In this document: positions 27,416 through 36,694 of the stretch, piece by piece | How positions within the stretch are numbered: position 1 is the stretch's first letter | Layout: the number at the start of each line of letters is the position of its first letter | Assembly: GCA_041277045.1 (NCBI GenBank) | Contig: JBGFSY010000004.1 | Span: forward strand, 424,026 to 488,025 | Length of the DNA: 64,000 nt | Direction: 5' to 3' | From: Reddybacter sp041277045 | GTDB taxonomy: Bacteria; Pseudomonadota; Gammaproteobacteria; Pseudomonadales; Porticoccaceae | Translations under genes and position numbers: made by a program | The notes under the pieces: generated by a model | What the model saw: the letters and a program-made list of their open reading frames with translations, nothing else | The model's database searches: none | What the model was told of the DNA's origin: nothing

Positions 27416-27820
27416 CTATTTTTGCTTGGCAGCTTTGCGAAGGATTTCAAGCTCGTTCTTGCAGCCGGTCTCGGCCCTGTTAAGTTCGTCTAGCATGGTG
27501 CTGATATCGCGTAGTTGCCGGGATAGCTTTTGTCGTGATGCGCCGATATATTCCACCATGCGTTCAAGCTGATTGACATTGCTTTTGCCTGGTTCATACA
27601 TATGTATCAGTTCGCCACTCTCCTGCAGGGAGAGGCCGATACGTTTACCGCGCACAATTAATTTTAGTTTGATGCGATCGGCAAGGCTGTAAATACGCCT
27701 TTGACCCTGCCGCTCGGGTAATAGTAGCCGCATATCCTCATAGTGGCGAATGGTGCGCGTGGTGACACCGAACTCTTGAGCCAATTCCGAAATGCTGTAA
27801 GTGCGAGTTTCTTTAGCCAT
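27416..27820 (-). CDS. liuR: MerR-family regulator of the liu operon
   Basis: A 134-residue MerR-type regulator. The N-terminal winged helix (YSISELAQEFGVTTRTIRHYEDMRLLLPERQGQRRIYSLADRIKLKLI) is followed by a coiled-coil dimer helix (residues about 75-120, ending in DELNRAETGCKNELE). This is the LiuR group that controls branched-chain amino acid and fatty-acid degradation genes. The ATG at 27820 is preferred over an in-frame TTG nine bases upstream. A perfect 14-base palindrome lies 34 bases upstream of the start. Confidence 0.9.
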   Translation of the reverse strand: MAKETRTYSISELAQEFGVTTRTIRHYEDMRLLLPERQGQRRIYSLADRIKLKLIVRGKRIGLSLQESGELIHMYEPGKSNVNQLERMVEYIGASRQKLSRQLRDISTMLDELNRAETGCKNELEILRKAAKQK

Positions 27821-27853
27821 TGCTGCCAACCAGTACGGGGGCTGAAATATAAC

Positions 27854-27867
27854 TTACGTTAACGTAA
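27854..27867. promoter_or_regulatory. Perfect palindrome, probable LiuR operator
   Basis: TTACGTTAACGTAA is its own reverse complement. It lies between the divergent liuR-liuABDE operon and the acyl-CoA synthetase gene, 34 bases before the liuR start. MerR-family LiuR sites described in Proteobacteria have this kind of ACGT-n-ACGT dyad, so this is the most likely LiuR box. It could control one or both directions. Confidence 0.7.
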
Positions 27868-28052
27868 ACTGCAATTTCATGTAAGGGCGTGACTGATGGG
27901 ACTGCGTCCGCACGACATAGGGATACAGCATAGCCGTTTGCCAGCGTCGCTGGGTCTTGGTAAATTGCGCCACCTTACAGTCTGGTAGAACCCCGCCATT
28001 TACATAATATGCGGGCCAATAACGACACAAAGGCCCGAGGGCCGGAGACAGA

Positions 28053-29732
28053 ATGAAGCTGGAAAAAAGTTATATGTGCGGCGCGGCCACCGAGCCGCTA
28101 ATTTACGACACCATTGGTAATCAGTTTGACCTAGCTGTAGAGCGCTTTGGTGATAGCGAAGCGCTGGTCGTCGCTCACCAAAATATCCGCTGGACCTATA
28201 GTGAATATCAGCACGAAATTGAAAGGCTGGCCACGGGCTTGCTGGCATTAGGCATAGAACCCGGCGACCGCGTCGGCATTTGGGCGCCTAACTGCTACGA
28301 GTGGTGTTTGACCCAGTTTGCCACGGCAAAAATAGGTGCCATTCTGGTTTGTATTAATCCGGCCTATCGCCTCTACGAGCTGGAATACGCGCTAAACAAG
28401 GTGCAATGTCGCGCCATTATTAGTGCCGAGTCTTTTAAGAGCAGTCGCTACCTCGACATGCTCTGTGAGCTGGCACCGGAACTGGCCAGTTGTGACCCCG
28501 GCCAATTGCGCTCGGCAAAATTCCCCAAACTTGAAACCGTGATTCGTATGGGCGCGGCCCAAACACCGGGCATGTACAACTTTGACGAAGTCTGTGCCAT
28601 GGGTGGAGAGCCTGAGCACAAGCAGCTGGGGAAATTGAAAGGGCAGTTGATGCCCGACGATGCGATTAATATTCAGTTCACCAGTGGCACCACGGGCAAC
28701 CCCAAGGGCGCGACACTGACGCACTGCAATGTGCTGAATAATGGCAAGGTCAATGGCGATGTAATGCGTCTCACTCATGAAGATAAAGTGTGTATTCCCG
28801 TGCCTCTCTATCATTGTTTCGGCATGGTGATTGGCAATCTCGGTTGTATTTGTCACGGCGCGACCGCGGTCTTCCCCGGTGAAGCCTTTGAACCCTTGAG
28901 TGTTTTGAGCGTTGTTGCCGAGGAAAAGTGCACCGCTCTGCACGGCGTACCAACCATGTTTATCGCCGAGCTCGACCACCCTGAATTTGACAGTTTTGAT
29001 CTGTCGAGCCTGCGCACAGGAATTATGGCCGGGGCGCCATGCCCCGAGTCGGTGATGAAACAGGTCATCGGCAAAATGAATATGCAGCAAATATTGATTG
29101 CCTATGGACAGACGGAACTCAGTCCAGTGAGTCACGCCACCGAGCCGGACGATGCCCTCGAAAAGCGTGTTGGCACCGTGGGTAAACCTTGCCCCCATCT
29201 CGAAACTAAAATTGTTGACGACAATAACCGGGTCGTCGCCATCGGTGAGAAGGGCGAGATTTGCAGCCGAGGTTATGCCGTGATGCGCGGCTACTGGGAC
29301 GACGACGAAAAAACTCGCGAGACTATCGACCAGGGTGGCTGGCTGCACTCTGGTGATATCGGCATTATGGATGACGAGGGTTATGTGCGCATTACCGGCC
29401 GTATTAAAGATATGATTATTCGCGGCGGTGAAAATATTTATCCCCGTGAAGTGGAGGAGTTTCTCTACACTCACGAAAAAATTCAGGAAGTGCAGGTCGT
29501 TGGTGTTCCCGATGAGCGTCTGGGTGAGCAGGTTTGCGCCTGGATTAAATGCCACGAGGGCCAAGTGCTGACAGAAGATGAAGTGAGGGCGTTCTGCAAA
29601 AACAAAATCACCCACTTCAAGGTGCCGCACTACATTCGCTTTGTGGAGGACTACCCAATGACAGTAACGGGTAAAATCATGAAATTTAAAATGCGCGATG
29701 CGATGATAGAAGAGCTCGGCATTAGCGTTTGA
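28053..29732 (+). CDS. AMP-dependent acyl-CoA synthetase
   Basis: A 559-residue ANL-superfamily ligase. The P-loop-like motif FTSGTTGNPKGATLTH, AYGQTELSPVSH, YWDDDEKTRETID and GWLHSGDIGIMDDEGYVRITGRIKDMIIRGGENIYPREVEEFL, and the C-terminal lysine in TGKIMKFKMRD are all present. It activates a carboxylic acid to acyl-CoA through an acyl-adenylate, and resembles medium-chain or branched acyl synthetases. It is divergent from liuR across a LiuR-type operator, a common arrangement for liu-associated synthetases. A GGAG site precedes ATG 28053. Confidence 0.92.
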   Translation: MKLEKSYMCGAATEPLIYDTIGNQFDLAVERFGDSEALVVAHQNIRWTYSEYQHEIERLATGLLALGIEPGDRVGIWAPNCYEWCLTQFATAKIGAILVCINPAYRLYELEYALNKVQCRAIISAESFKSSRYLDMLCELAPELASCDPGQLRSAKFPKLETVIRMGAAQTPGMYNFDEVCAMGGEPEHKQLGKLKGQLMPDDAINIQFTSGTTGNPKGATLTHCNVLNNGKVNGDVMRLTHEDKVCIPVPLYHCFGMVIGNLGCICHGATAVFPGEAFEPLSVLSVVAEEKCTALHGVPTMFIAELDHPEFDSFDLSSLRTGIMAGAPCPESVMKQVIGKMNMQQILIAYGQTELSPVSHATEPDDALEKRVGTVGKPCPHLETKIVDDNNRVVAIGEKGEICSRGYAVMRGYWDDDEKTRETIDQGGWLHSGDIGIMDDEGYVRITGRIKDMIIRGGENIYPREVEEFLYTHEKIQEVQVVGVPDERLGEQVCAWIKCHEGQVLTEDEVRAFCKNKITHFKVPHYIRFVEDYPMTVTGKIMKFKMRDAMIEELGISV

Positions 29733-29847
29733 TAGCCAGTCTTACATTATGAGCAAGAGGCTATTAATAAGCGCTAAAATTAAGACGCTGTTTTAATAAC
29801 AGAACTAAACGGTCGCTAAGACTGCCAACTAAGAGAGGAGAGACACT

Positions 29848-30618
29848 GTGGATTTAAGTAATAAAGTAGCCATCGTAACTGGTGGTGCTTCCGGTCTGGG
29901 CCGAGCAACAACGGATGTACTGGCAGCCGGCGGCGCCAAGATCGCTATTTTTGACCTCAATGCCGAGATGGGTGCCGAGGCCGTTAAAGCGCTGGGCGAA
30001 GATAAGGCGGGCTTTTGGTCGGTTGATGTTGCCTCTGCCGAGTCGGTAGAAGCTGCCGTTGCCGCCGTGATTGAAAAGTTTGGCCGCATTGACGTGCTGG
30101 TTAACTGCGCAGGCATTGGCCCCGCGAAGAAGATTATCGATCGTGACAACAACCCCATGCCCCTGGAAGACTTTTCCAAGCTGATCGGCATTAACCTCAC
30201 CGGTAGCTTTAACGTCGCCCGTTGCTGTGCCGCTGAAATGGCAAAAAACGAGTTGGTGGGTGGCGAGCGTGGCGTGATTATTCACACTGCCTCTGTTGCC
30301 GCTTATGAAGGCCAGGTTGGCCAGTGTGCTTACTCTGCCAGTAAGGGCGGTATCGTCGGTATGACTCTGCCGATGGCGCGTGATTTGGCCAAGGTTGGTA
30401 TTCGCGTCAATACCGTTGCGCCAGGCATTATGGGTACACCGCTATTGCGCGGTATGCCACAGAAAGTACAGGATTCACTGGCGGCCACTGTGCCCAACCC
30501 CAGCCGCCTTGGTGAGCCCGACGAGTATGGCCGTTTAGTGCGTCACATGGTTGAGAACGGTTACCTGAATGGCGAGACCGTTCGCCTCGATGGTGCGATT
30601 AGAATGCAGCCGCGTTAA
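29848..30618 (+). CDS. SDR, 3-hydroxyacyl-CoA dehydrogenase type-2-like
   Basis: A 256-residue SDR with TGGASGLG, DVLVNCAGIGPAKK, TASVAAYEGQVGQCAYSASKGG and the NTVAPGIMGTPLL segment followed by PSRLGEPDEYGRLVRHMVEN, a pattern close to HSD17B10-type 3-hydroxyacyl-CoA dehydrogenases. These oxidise 3-hydroxyacyl-CoA, including 2-methyl-3-hydroxybutyryl-CoA from isoleucine. The start is GTG 29848, preceded by GAGAGGAGAG. It lies 115 bases after the acyl-CoA synthetase on the same strand. Confidence 0.88.
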   Translation: MDLSNKVAIVTGGASGLGRATTDVLAAGGAKIAIFDLNAEMGAEAVKALGEDKAGFWSVDVASAESVEAAVAAVIEKFGRIDVLVNCAGIGPAKKIIDRDNNPMPLEDFSKLIGINLTGSFNVARCCAAEMAKNELVGGERGVIIHTASVAAYEGQVGQCAYSASKGGIVGMTLPMARDLAKVGIRVNTVAPGIMGTPLLRGMPQKVQDSLAATVPNPSRLGEPDEYGRLVRHMVENGYLNGETVRLDGAIRMQPR

Positions 30619-30633
30619 GACGTAGTTATAGCG

Positions 30634-31992
30634 TTAAGAAGCTATATTGATCAGCGGATTACCCGTTGCCGAATGTTGCCAGTGGGGCTGATCATTTTCG
30701 CTGAGTCGATTGCGCAGGTAGGCGAGCTGGCGTTCAAACAGGGCCTGTTGCTCGCTGCCTAAATCGGTGAATAACAATGCTTCGCTAGCGCTGCTAGCAT
30801 TTGTACCGGCTCCGGCCAATGCTTCAAAATAGATACCCGCTTCGGCGGGTATTTTTGTTTTTGCCGATTGGTTTGTTAAGAGTTGCCAGGGGTCGGCGAG
30901 CAGGCTGGTGGCCGAGAGTTGCTCATGTGTAGCTTCAGCTGCGGTGTCCCGCATAAACTGGCAGCTGCCATTTGCTCCGTCGCCTTTGTGCATGGGGTCG
31001 ATAGCCAGTGCACTGCTAAGAATTAATCCGGCCCCTTCGTCATTGGCTTGCTCGCGCTGCAATTCAACCAATGCGAGGTGGCTAGTAATGGCGCGTAGTA
31101 AAAAGTTGCTGTCGTCGGCGGTGGCGTCAAAACGTAAATAAACGCAGTTGTTTGCACCACTCAAACGCTCGCCTTTAAACAGCTCGCCCGTGGTGGCGAT
31201 AATATCGTCAAAGCGTTTCAGTACCCGGTGCAGATTGTCGTGGCTGAGGTGGGCTTGTAGCTGGGGCAGATTGATACAGCGAATGGCCAGACAGCAGGAT
31301 TCTAGTGCGGGCACCCTTGCTTCGGGTTTACTGACGATGGTTGGGGGCCTGAGTAGCAAGGGTTCTATACGCTTTTCCAAGCGGCTTATTTCATCATCTT
31401 CCGTATTGACCTCTGTGCCGGCTTCGTCACCGGGCAAGCAGGCAACCAGCTTTTGCAGGCGAACGCTGATGTCATTACCCAAACACTGGGCCCAGTACTG
31501 CATCACAGCACAGAGCAAGAGACCTAGAGCACAGACCGACCAGAAAATAGTCATCAGCTGTTGTTGAATACCGCTGGGGTCGAGAGTGAGTAGAATCTGC
31601 CAGTTTTCCTCGTTGGCGAGTGTCAGGGCCTGCTTAAAAACGTTGTGGCTGGCTGCGTTTGCGGCGGAGGTCTCGACACTCTCGGCAAAGAGACTATTGT
31701 CGGGTTTAAACACCGCAGCCTGCTTGACCATGGCTGTGTGCACCACCAGATCGTCGAGCACGACTTGTAGGCTCACGGCATCCTGATTGAGCAATGGTTG
31801 GCGCACCTGGCCAAGCAGCTGGCGGCTTATGGTTTGACCAAAGAGTTGCGCTTGCGATTCGGCCTGTGAACTCAGCTGAAAATAGAGTAGGGGCAAGATA
31901 AGCAGGCAATAGAGGAGAGAAAGCAGGGCGGCAGACAGAGTCAGTTTTTTCTGCAGGCCAATTTTCTTTAAATGTTCGTTTAGAGTGCTCAT
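30634..31992 (-). CDS. AhpA/YtjB-family inner membrane protein
   Basis: A 452-residue protein with a transmembrane helix at about 17-38 and a second at about 147-168, bracketing a periplasmic sensor-like domain, and then a long cytoplasmic part. This layout and its divergent position next to serB match the YtjB (Smp)/AhpA family. AhpA supports haemolysin expression in Pseudomonas; the biochemical role is unknown. The C-terminal half has no catalytic motif I can see. Confidence 0.75.
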   Translation of the reverse strand: MSTLNEHLKKIGLQKKLTLSAALLSLLYCLLILPLLYFQLSSQAESQAQLFGQTISRQLLGQVRQPLLNQDAVSLQVVLDDLVVHTAMVKQAAVFKPDNSLFAESVETSAANAASHNVFKQALTLANEENWQILLTLDPSGIQQQLMTIFWSVCALGLLLCAVMQYWAQCLGNDISVRLQKLVACLPGDEAGTEVNTEDDEISRLEKRIEPLLLRPPTIVSKPEARVPALESCCLAIRCINLPQLQAHLSHDNLHRVLKRFDDIIATTGELFKGERLSGANNCVYLRFDATADDSNFLLRAITSHLALVELQREQANDEGAGLILSSALAIDPMHKGDGANGSCQFMRDTAAEATHEQLSATSLLADPWQLLTNQSAKTKIPAEAGIYFEALAGAGTNASSASEALLFTDLGSEQQALFERQLAYLRNRLSENDQPHWQHSATGNPLINIAS

Positions 31993-32119
31993 TCTGCGTT
32001 CTATCTTCTCAAGAGCTCAATTATAATGGCTGAAAGATCGATTTATAGTGCTGACTAAATTATTTAATAATTTATCTGCTGTTCACTACATGGCTACCAA
32101 CAAATTGAAAGGTTGTTTT

Positions 32120-33349
32120 GTGAAAGAAATTCTACTGATTATTGTGTCCGGTGAAGATAAGCCCGGTGTCACCAGTGCCGTGGCGAATGTATTGGCTGAG
32201 TATGAGGTCAATGTTCTCGATATCGGCCAGTCGGTGATTCACAACAACCTTAGCCTCGGTGTGCTGGCCCAGGTGCCGGCCCACCGAGAGTCGTCGCCGG
32301 TGCTAAAAGATGTGCTGTTCAAGCTTCATGACCTCGATATGCAGGTGCGCTTTGAACCAGTCAGTGAAGCCAGCTATGCTGATTGGGTCGCCCAGCAGGG
32401 TAAGCCTCAGCACATCGTCACTTTACTGGCGCGCTATATTAGTGCCGAGCAAATTGCTCGTATCACTCAGGTCAGCACCGAGCAGGGTTTGAATATCGAC
32501 AGCATTTTGCGTCTCTCTGGCCGGGTTGAGCTCGACCGTGTCGATGCCAAAAGTAAAGCCTGTGTTGAGTTCTCCATTCGTGGTGATGGTCGTGACATTG
32601 TCGAGTACCGTAAGTCTTTACTTGAGCTGGCGGGGCAGTTGAACGTCGACATTGCCTACCAGGAAGACAGCGTCTTTCGCCGTCACCGCCGCCTGGTGGT
32701 TTTCGATATGGACTCAACCCTGATCGATGCCGAGGTTATTGATGAGCTGGCGATTGAAGCGGGTGTCGGTGAGGCCGTGTCGGGTATTACCGCACGGGCG
32801 ATGGCCGGTGAAATTGATTTTCAAACCAGTTTTAAAGAGCGAGTGGGTTTGTTAAAGGGGCTCGATGCCAATGTGCTCGACAAAGTAGCAGCGCGCTTAG
32901 AGCTGACCGAAGGTGCTGAATATTTAATGAGCACGCTGAAATCCTTGGGTTATAAAACGGCTATTTTATCCGGAGGCTTTACTTACTTTGCCGAGGGCAT
33001 TCGCCAGCGTTTGGGCATCGACTATATGTATGCCAACGAGTTGGCTATTCAAGACGGTGTGGTGAGTGGCGAGGTGAGCGGGCAGATTGTCGATGGCCCG
33101 CGCAAAGCCGAGTTACTGCGACAACTGGCGGAAAAGGAAGACATTTGCCTTGAACAAACCGTGGCCGTGGGTGATGGCGCTAATGACCTGCCGATGCTGG
33201 GCATCGCCGGGCTGGGCATTGCCTTTCGCGCTAAACCTCTTGTTAAGGCGAATGCTAAACAGGCGATTTCTAATATCGGCCTCGATGGCGTGCTGTATTT
33301 GATGGGCATTCGTGACCGTGAGGTAATGTCGGACTCACATTTACAATAG
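32120..33349 (+). CDS. serB: Phosphoserine phosphatase
   Basis: A 409-residue SerB with two N-terminal ACT-like domains (residues about 5-80 and 98-175) and a HAD phosphatase domain. The nucleophile is Asp196 in DMDST, followed by LSGGF and a VAVGDGANDLPML metal loop. It makes serine from phosphoserine, the last step of serine synthesis. The GTG 32120 (VKEILLIIVSGEDKPG) is chosen because AAAGG lies upstream and it matches SerB starts; an in-frame GTG at 32048 would add 24 residues not expected in the family. Confidence 0.92.
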   Translation: MKEILLIIVSGEDKPGVTSAVANVLAEYEVNVLDIGQSVIHNNLSLGVLAQVPAHRESSPVLKDVLFKLHDLDMQVRFEPVSEASYADWVAQQGKPQHIVTLLARYISAEQIARITQVSTEQGLNIDSILRLSGRVELDRVDAKSKACVEFSIRGDGRDIVEYRKSLLELAGQLNVDIAYQEDSVFRRHRRLVVFDMDSTLIDAEVIDELAIEAGVGEAVSGITARAMAGEIDFQTSFKERVGLLKGLDANVLDKVAARLELTEGAEYLMSTLKSLGYKTAILSGGFTYFAEGIRQRLGIDYMYANELAIQDGVVSGEVSGQIVDGPRKAELLRQLAEKEDICLEQTVAVGDGANDLPMLGIAGLGIAFRAKPLVKANAKQAISNIGLDGVLYLMGIRDREVMSDSHLQ

Positions 33350-33397
33350 TGGAGGCAGGGTGATTCGCGTTAGATCAGGTTCCGACTGTTTATAAAC

Positions 33398-33426
33398 TTG
33401 ACAGTACTGCAGACAAAAAATAGTCT
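33398..33426 (+). promoter_or_regulatory. Probable sigma-70 promoter for the alcohol dehydrogenase gene
   Basis: A perfect TTGACA -35 element at 33398-33403 is followed, after 17 bases, by TAGTCT at 33421-33426, a partial -10 box. The pair sits 59 bases before the dehydrogenase start codon. The -10 match is imperfect. Confidence 0.5.
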
Positions 33427-33442
33427 GGCTCTAATAATAACC

Positions 33443-33462
33443 GCCTGAGTATTTTCTCAGGC
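33443..33462 (+). promoter_or_regulatory. Leader hairpin before the alcohol dehydrogenase gene
   Basis: GCCTGAG (33443-33449) and CTCAGGC (33456-33462) pair perfectly around a TATTTT loop, 12 bases upstream of the GGGAGC ribosome-binding site. It lies inside the predicted transcript leader and could modulate translation or be a serB terminator. Confidence 0.4.
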
Positions 33463-33484
33463 CCTTATAACAGGGAGCAATACT

Positions 33485-34537
33485 ATGAAAGCAGCGGTAC
33501 TCGAAGCCTTTAGAACCCCGATGAAAGTCCACAACAACTGGCCGGATCCGAAGTGTGGGCCCGATGATGCCATTATCAAAGTGGCGGCCAATGGCGTTTG
33601 TCGCAGTGACTGCCATGTCTGTGATGGCGACTGGGAATGGATTGGCCTGCAGCCTGAATTACCCCATGTTATTGGCCATGAATTCTGTGGTGTGGTTGAA
33701 GAAGTGGGTGCCAATGTTAAGGCCTATAAAGTCGGTGACAGAGTGGTTTGTCCCTTTATCTTTGGCTGCGGCAATTGTTCTTTCTGCCATTCCGGCCACC
33801 AGAATGTTTGTATGAATGCTGACCTTGCCGGCTTTGGTTGCTCCGGTGGTTACGGTGAATACGCTCAGGTTGCCCGTGCTGACCTTAACCTTGTGCCGCT
33901 GGATGAGTCGATAGACTTTGTTGAAGCCGCCAGCATGGGTTGTCGTTTTATGACCTCCTTCCACGGCATTGTCGATCAGGCCAAGGTCGGTGCCGGTGAC
34001 TGGGTAGCGATCCACGGTTGTGGTGGTATTGGTCTTGCGGCGACACAGATTGCCAATGCGCTCGGCGCCAATGTTGTGGCCGTCGATATTAATGACAAGA
34101 ACCTGGAGATGGCCAAGAAGATGGGCGCCGTTGCTACCGTTAATGCCTCCAGTGGTAATGTTGGTGAAGCTGTTGTTGAGATCACCGGTGGCGGTGCGCA
34201 TATCTCGGTCGATGCCCTGGGCATTGCCACAACCTGCCTGAACTCCATCATGAGCTTGCGCTCGCGTGGTCGACACCTGCAAATTGGTCTGACTACACAG
34301 GCAGAGAAAGGCTTTATATCCTTGCCAATCGATATCATGGTTGCTCGAGAAATTGAATTTATTGGCACCATCGGCATGCAGCCCCAGCGCTATCCGGCCA
34401 TGCTAAATATGGTGACATCCGGTAAATTAACACCCGGAGCAATGGTGACGAATGTGGTTCCCGTTGAAGAGGCCGCAGCTGTGATTGAGTCTATGCACGG
34501 TTTTGGTAATGTCGGCACGACGGTTGTTAAGTGGTAA
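33485..34537 (+). CDS. Zinc-dependent alcohol dehydrogenase
   Basis: A 350-residue medium-chain dehydrogenase. The catalytic zinc cysteine is in NGVCRSDCH, with GHEFCGVVEEVG nearby, and the structural zinc site is CGNCSFCHSGHQNVC. The nucleotide-binding domain shows GCGGIGLAATQIANALGANVVAVDI, in which the aspartate favours NAD. It oxidises alcohols to aldehydes or ketones; the substrate is not visible. A terminator follows, so it is monocistronic. Confidence 0.9.
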   Translation: MKAAVLEAFRTPMKVHNNWPDPKCGPDDAIIKVAANGVCRSDCHVCDGDWEWIGLQPELPHVIGHEFCGVVEEVGANVKAYKVGDRVVCPFIFGCGNCSFCHSGHQNVCMNADLAGFGCSGGYGEYAQVARADLNLVPLDESIDFVEAASMGCRFMTSFHGIVDQAKVGAGDWVAIHGCGGIGLAATQIANALGANVVAVDINDKNLEMAKKMGAVATVNASSGNVGEAVVEITGGGAHISVDALGIATTCLNSIMSLRSRGRHLQIGLTTQAEKGFISLPIDIMVAREIEFIGTIGMQPQRYPAMLNMVTSGKLTPGAMVTNVVPVEEAAAVIESMHGFGNVGTTVVKW

Positions 34538-34991
34538 TTTAATCGCTGTGTTTTAAAAAAACCGCGCTTCTTGGAGCGCGTTTTTTTTGAGATTTTTTGA
34601 TTATAATTATAAGTTCGTAATGTGTTGCTTTTTTACGGTGCTTGTTAAAGCTTTGGATTGTCCATGCTGATGCCTGGCAGGAAAGCTGCATTAATCATTT
34701 TTTTCATGAGTGCCTTGAATCAAAGAATAAGCAAATTGAGTGGGGCGTAATACAACTACGTTGTTTTATCAGAGTATTTTTACCTGTTGTATACAGTCTT
34801 GCGCTGTCATTATTTTTATCGGCCTATTTAATCTCTTGCTTTGTCAGCGGGCTTGTTAAGCTTGAGTTAAAAGCAGTACCAGAGGGTCAATTATTTTAGC
34901 TTTATGCAAGCTTGTCCAATGGAATACTTATTGGATTTGAGTGATTATAGGGTTCCAATATAAGTAGAAGACTAAGGGGAGTTAGCAACTA
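34538..34991. other. Gap with terminator and promoter region
   Basis: After the terminator at 34555-34588 the sequence is A+T-rich. An open frame from a TTG at 34642 to 34899 could encode 85 residues with a hydrophobic middle, but it has no good ribosome-binding site or recognisable similarity. The last 90 bases should hold the promoter of the thiolase operon. Confidence 0.45.
34555..34588 (+). terminator. Rho-independent terminator of the alcohol dehydrogenase gene
   Basis: CGCGCT (34563-34568) pairs with AGCGCG (34575-34580) around TTCTTGG, preceded by an A run and followed by eight T residues. It lies about 25 bases after the stop codon. Confidence 0.85.
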
Positions 34992-36170
34992 ATGTCGCAT
35001 ACAAGCCCAGTGGCCATCGCCGCTGTATCTGAAATGAAACCGGGGCGTTATCCGGATATGGATGGTTATGATCTTTATATCGAAGTCATCCGCCAGTTTC
35101 TTGCCGAGTGGGCACTAAAGCCCGCTGATATCCAAGGCCTACTCGCTTGCCCCTCGGGTATGGCTGGTGGTGGTAGTAATGATATTTTTGTTCACGAGCA
35201 GCTCTACGAAGAGATGGGCATTAAGCCCTTATTTGCCGATACCATGAATGCCGGTGGTTCGACCTATGGTTTGATGGTGCAGCGGGCGGTACTGGCGATT
35301 CAGCAGGGTAAGGTCGAAAGCGTATTGTGCGTCGGCGCGGGCAAGTTCCCCAAGGTGAGTACCGGGGGTGCTGAGTCCATGGCGCGCATGGTCAGCCATG
35401 AAATCTATGAATTCCCCTATGGCACCTTTATTCCAGCGTTATATGCTCAGGTGGCGACGCGTCATATGCACGAGTACGGCACCACCGTTGAGCAATTGGC
35501 TGAGGTTTGCGTGTCGAGCCGGGAGTGGGCGCTGTTGAACCCCGATGCTAGCACCTTCGGCAGCGAAGCGCTGACGGTTGAAAAAGTACGGCAGTCGCGG
35601 CCCATCGCATCGCCCTTTAATCTTTACGATTGTTCTATTCCCCTGGAGGGCGGAGCGGCTTTTTTAGTATGTAGTGAGGCCTATGCTAAACGGCTCAATA
35701 AACAACCGGCCTACGTATTGGGCATGGGCGAATTCCACAACCATCGCAACATTCACCAGGCTGCGAGCTTGACGGATATCGGTTGTAGTAAGTCGGGCCA
35801 GCAGGCCTACTCGATGGCGGGCTTAAGCCCGAGTGATATCGACTTTGCACAAATCTACGATGCCTTCAGTATTAACCCGCTAGTGTTTATGGAGGAGCTG
35901 GGGCTTTGTCCGACGGGCAAGGGCGGTGAGTTTTTCCAGTCGGGTGCGGCTCGGCCGGGGGGGGGGTTCCCAGTTAATACCTTTGGCGGTTTGCTGTCAT
36001 TTGGGCACACCGGGGATGCCTCCGGCATGTCGATGATTGTTGAGGGCATACGCCAAATTATGGGTGTTGCCGGTGAGCGCCAGCTCGATAAAGCCAATGC
36101 CGGTATCGTGCATTCCTACGGCGGCATGATGAGTGAACATTCAACGTTAATTCTTGGTCGCAGCGCTTAA
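34992..36170 (+). CDS. Thiolase-fold protein, lipid-transfer/aldolase (Ltp2)-like
   Basis: A 392-residue thiolase-superfamily protein. The nucleophilic cysteine of thiolases is missing: the loop reads NAGGST (86-91) instead of a Cys-containing CASG. The histidine motif GGLLSFGHTGDASG is kept, but the C-terminal CGGG-type loop reads HSYGGMMSEH, without cysteine. These changes are shared by SCP2-thiolase-like proteins such as Ltp2, which act as retro-aldolases with a DUF35 partner in steroid side-chain loss. The next gene encodes a DUF35 protein and is followed by two MaoC proteins, which supports that reading. Confidence 0.8.
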   Translation: MSHTSPVAIAAVSEMKPGRYPDMDGYDLYIEVIRQFLAEWALKPADIQGLLACPSGMAGGGSNDIFVHEQLYEEMGIKPLFADTMNAGGSTYGLMVQRAVLAIQQGKVESVLCVGAGKFPKVSTGGAESMARMVSHEIYEFPYGTFIPALYAQVATRHMHEYGTTVEQLAEVCVSSREWALLNPDASTFGSEALTVEKVRQSRPIASPFNLYDCSIPLEGGAAFLVCSEAYAKRLNKQPAYVLGMGEFHNHRNIHQAASLTDIGCSKSGQQAYSMAGLSPSDIDFAQIYDAFSINPLVFMEELGLCPTGKGGEFFQSGAARPGGGFPVNTFGGLLSFGHTGDASGMSMIVEGIRQIMGVAGERQLDKANAGIVHSYGGMMSEHSTLILGRSA

Positions 36171-36210
36171 GCAGCGGATGAGTTAGTCGTAAAAATAATA
36201 GGCAAAGAAT

Positions 36211-36639
36211 ATGAGTGATTTAACTTCGGCAGAGGTAACTCTTCCCGCAAAACCCCAACCACGTATTACTGCCTGCGCAGCGCCTTATTGGCAGCACGCT
36301 AAAGACGAAAAACTGGTGCTGCCCTATTGCGGCGAGTGTGAGGCCAGTTTTTATTACCCGCGCCTCTGGTGCCCCTCCTGCTTTAATCAGGATATTAGCT
36401 GGAAGCAGCTCAGCGGTAAGGGCAAGGTGTATAGCTACTCGGTCATTTACCAGTCACCATTACCGTCCTACCAGGGGGACTTACCCTATGTGCTGGCAAT
36501 TATTGAGCTGGATGAAGGCCCGCGAATGATGGCTAATGTGCTCAATTGCGACGTCGATAACGTCTGTGTCGATATGGCGGTTGAGGTGCTGTTTGAAGAG
36601 CGCGGTGACATGAAGATCCCGCAGTTTCAGCCAGCATAG
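36211..36639 (+). CDS. Zn-ribbon OB-fold protein (DUF35)
   Basis: A 142-residue protein with a zinc ribbon at Cys40, Cys43, Cys54 and Cys57 (YCGECEASFYYPRLWCPSC) followed by an OB-fold strand region (GKGKVYSYSVIYQSPLP). Such proteins bind thiolase-fold partners and CoA thioesters and are obligate partners of Ltp2-type aldolases. It lies 40 bases after the thiolase-like gene. Confidence 0.88.
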   Translation: MSDLTSAEVTLPAKPQPRITACAAPYWQHAKDEKLVLPYCGECEASFYYPRLWCPSCFNQDISWKQLSGKGKVYSYSVIYQSPLPSYQGDLPYVLAIIELDEGPRMMANVLNCDVDNVCVDMAVEVLFEERGDMKIPQFQPA

Positions 36640-36694
36640 AAGAAGCGACGAAATATTTTAAAAATAATAAGGATGCGTAAATGAGGATGTATAA

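Noticed and set aside
28392..29630. Long minus-strand open frame (412 codons) inside the acyl-CoA synthetase gene
   Set aside because: It is fully antisense to a gene with all family motifs and its own peptide has no recognisable domain; long antisense frames are common in G+C-rich genes of this type.
34642..34899. 85-codon TTG-started frame with a hydrophobic stretch
   Set aside because: The sequence lacks a ribosome-binding site, lies in A+T-rich intergenic DNA and has no recognisable relative.
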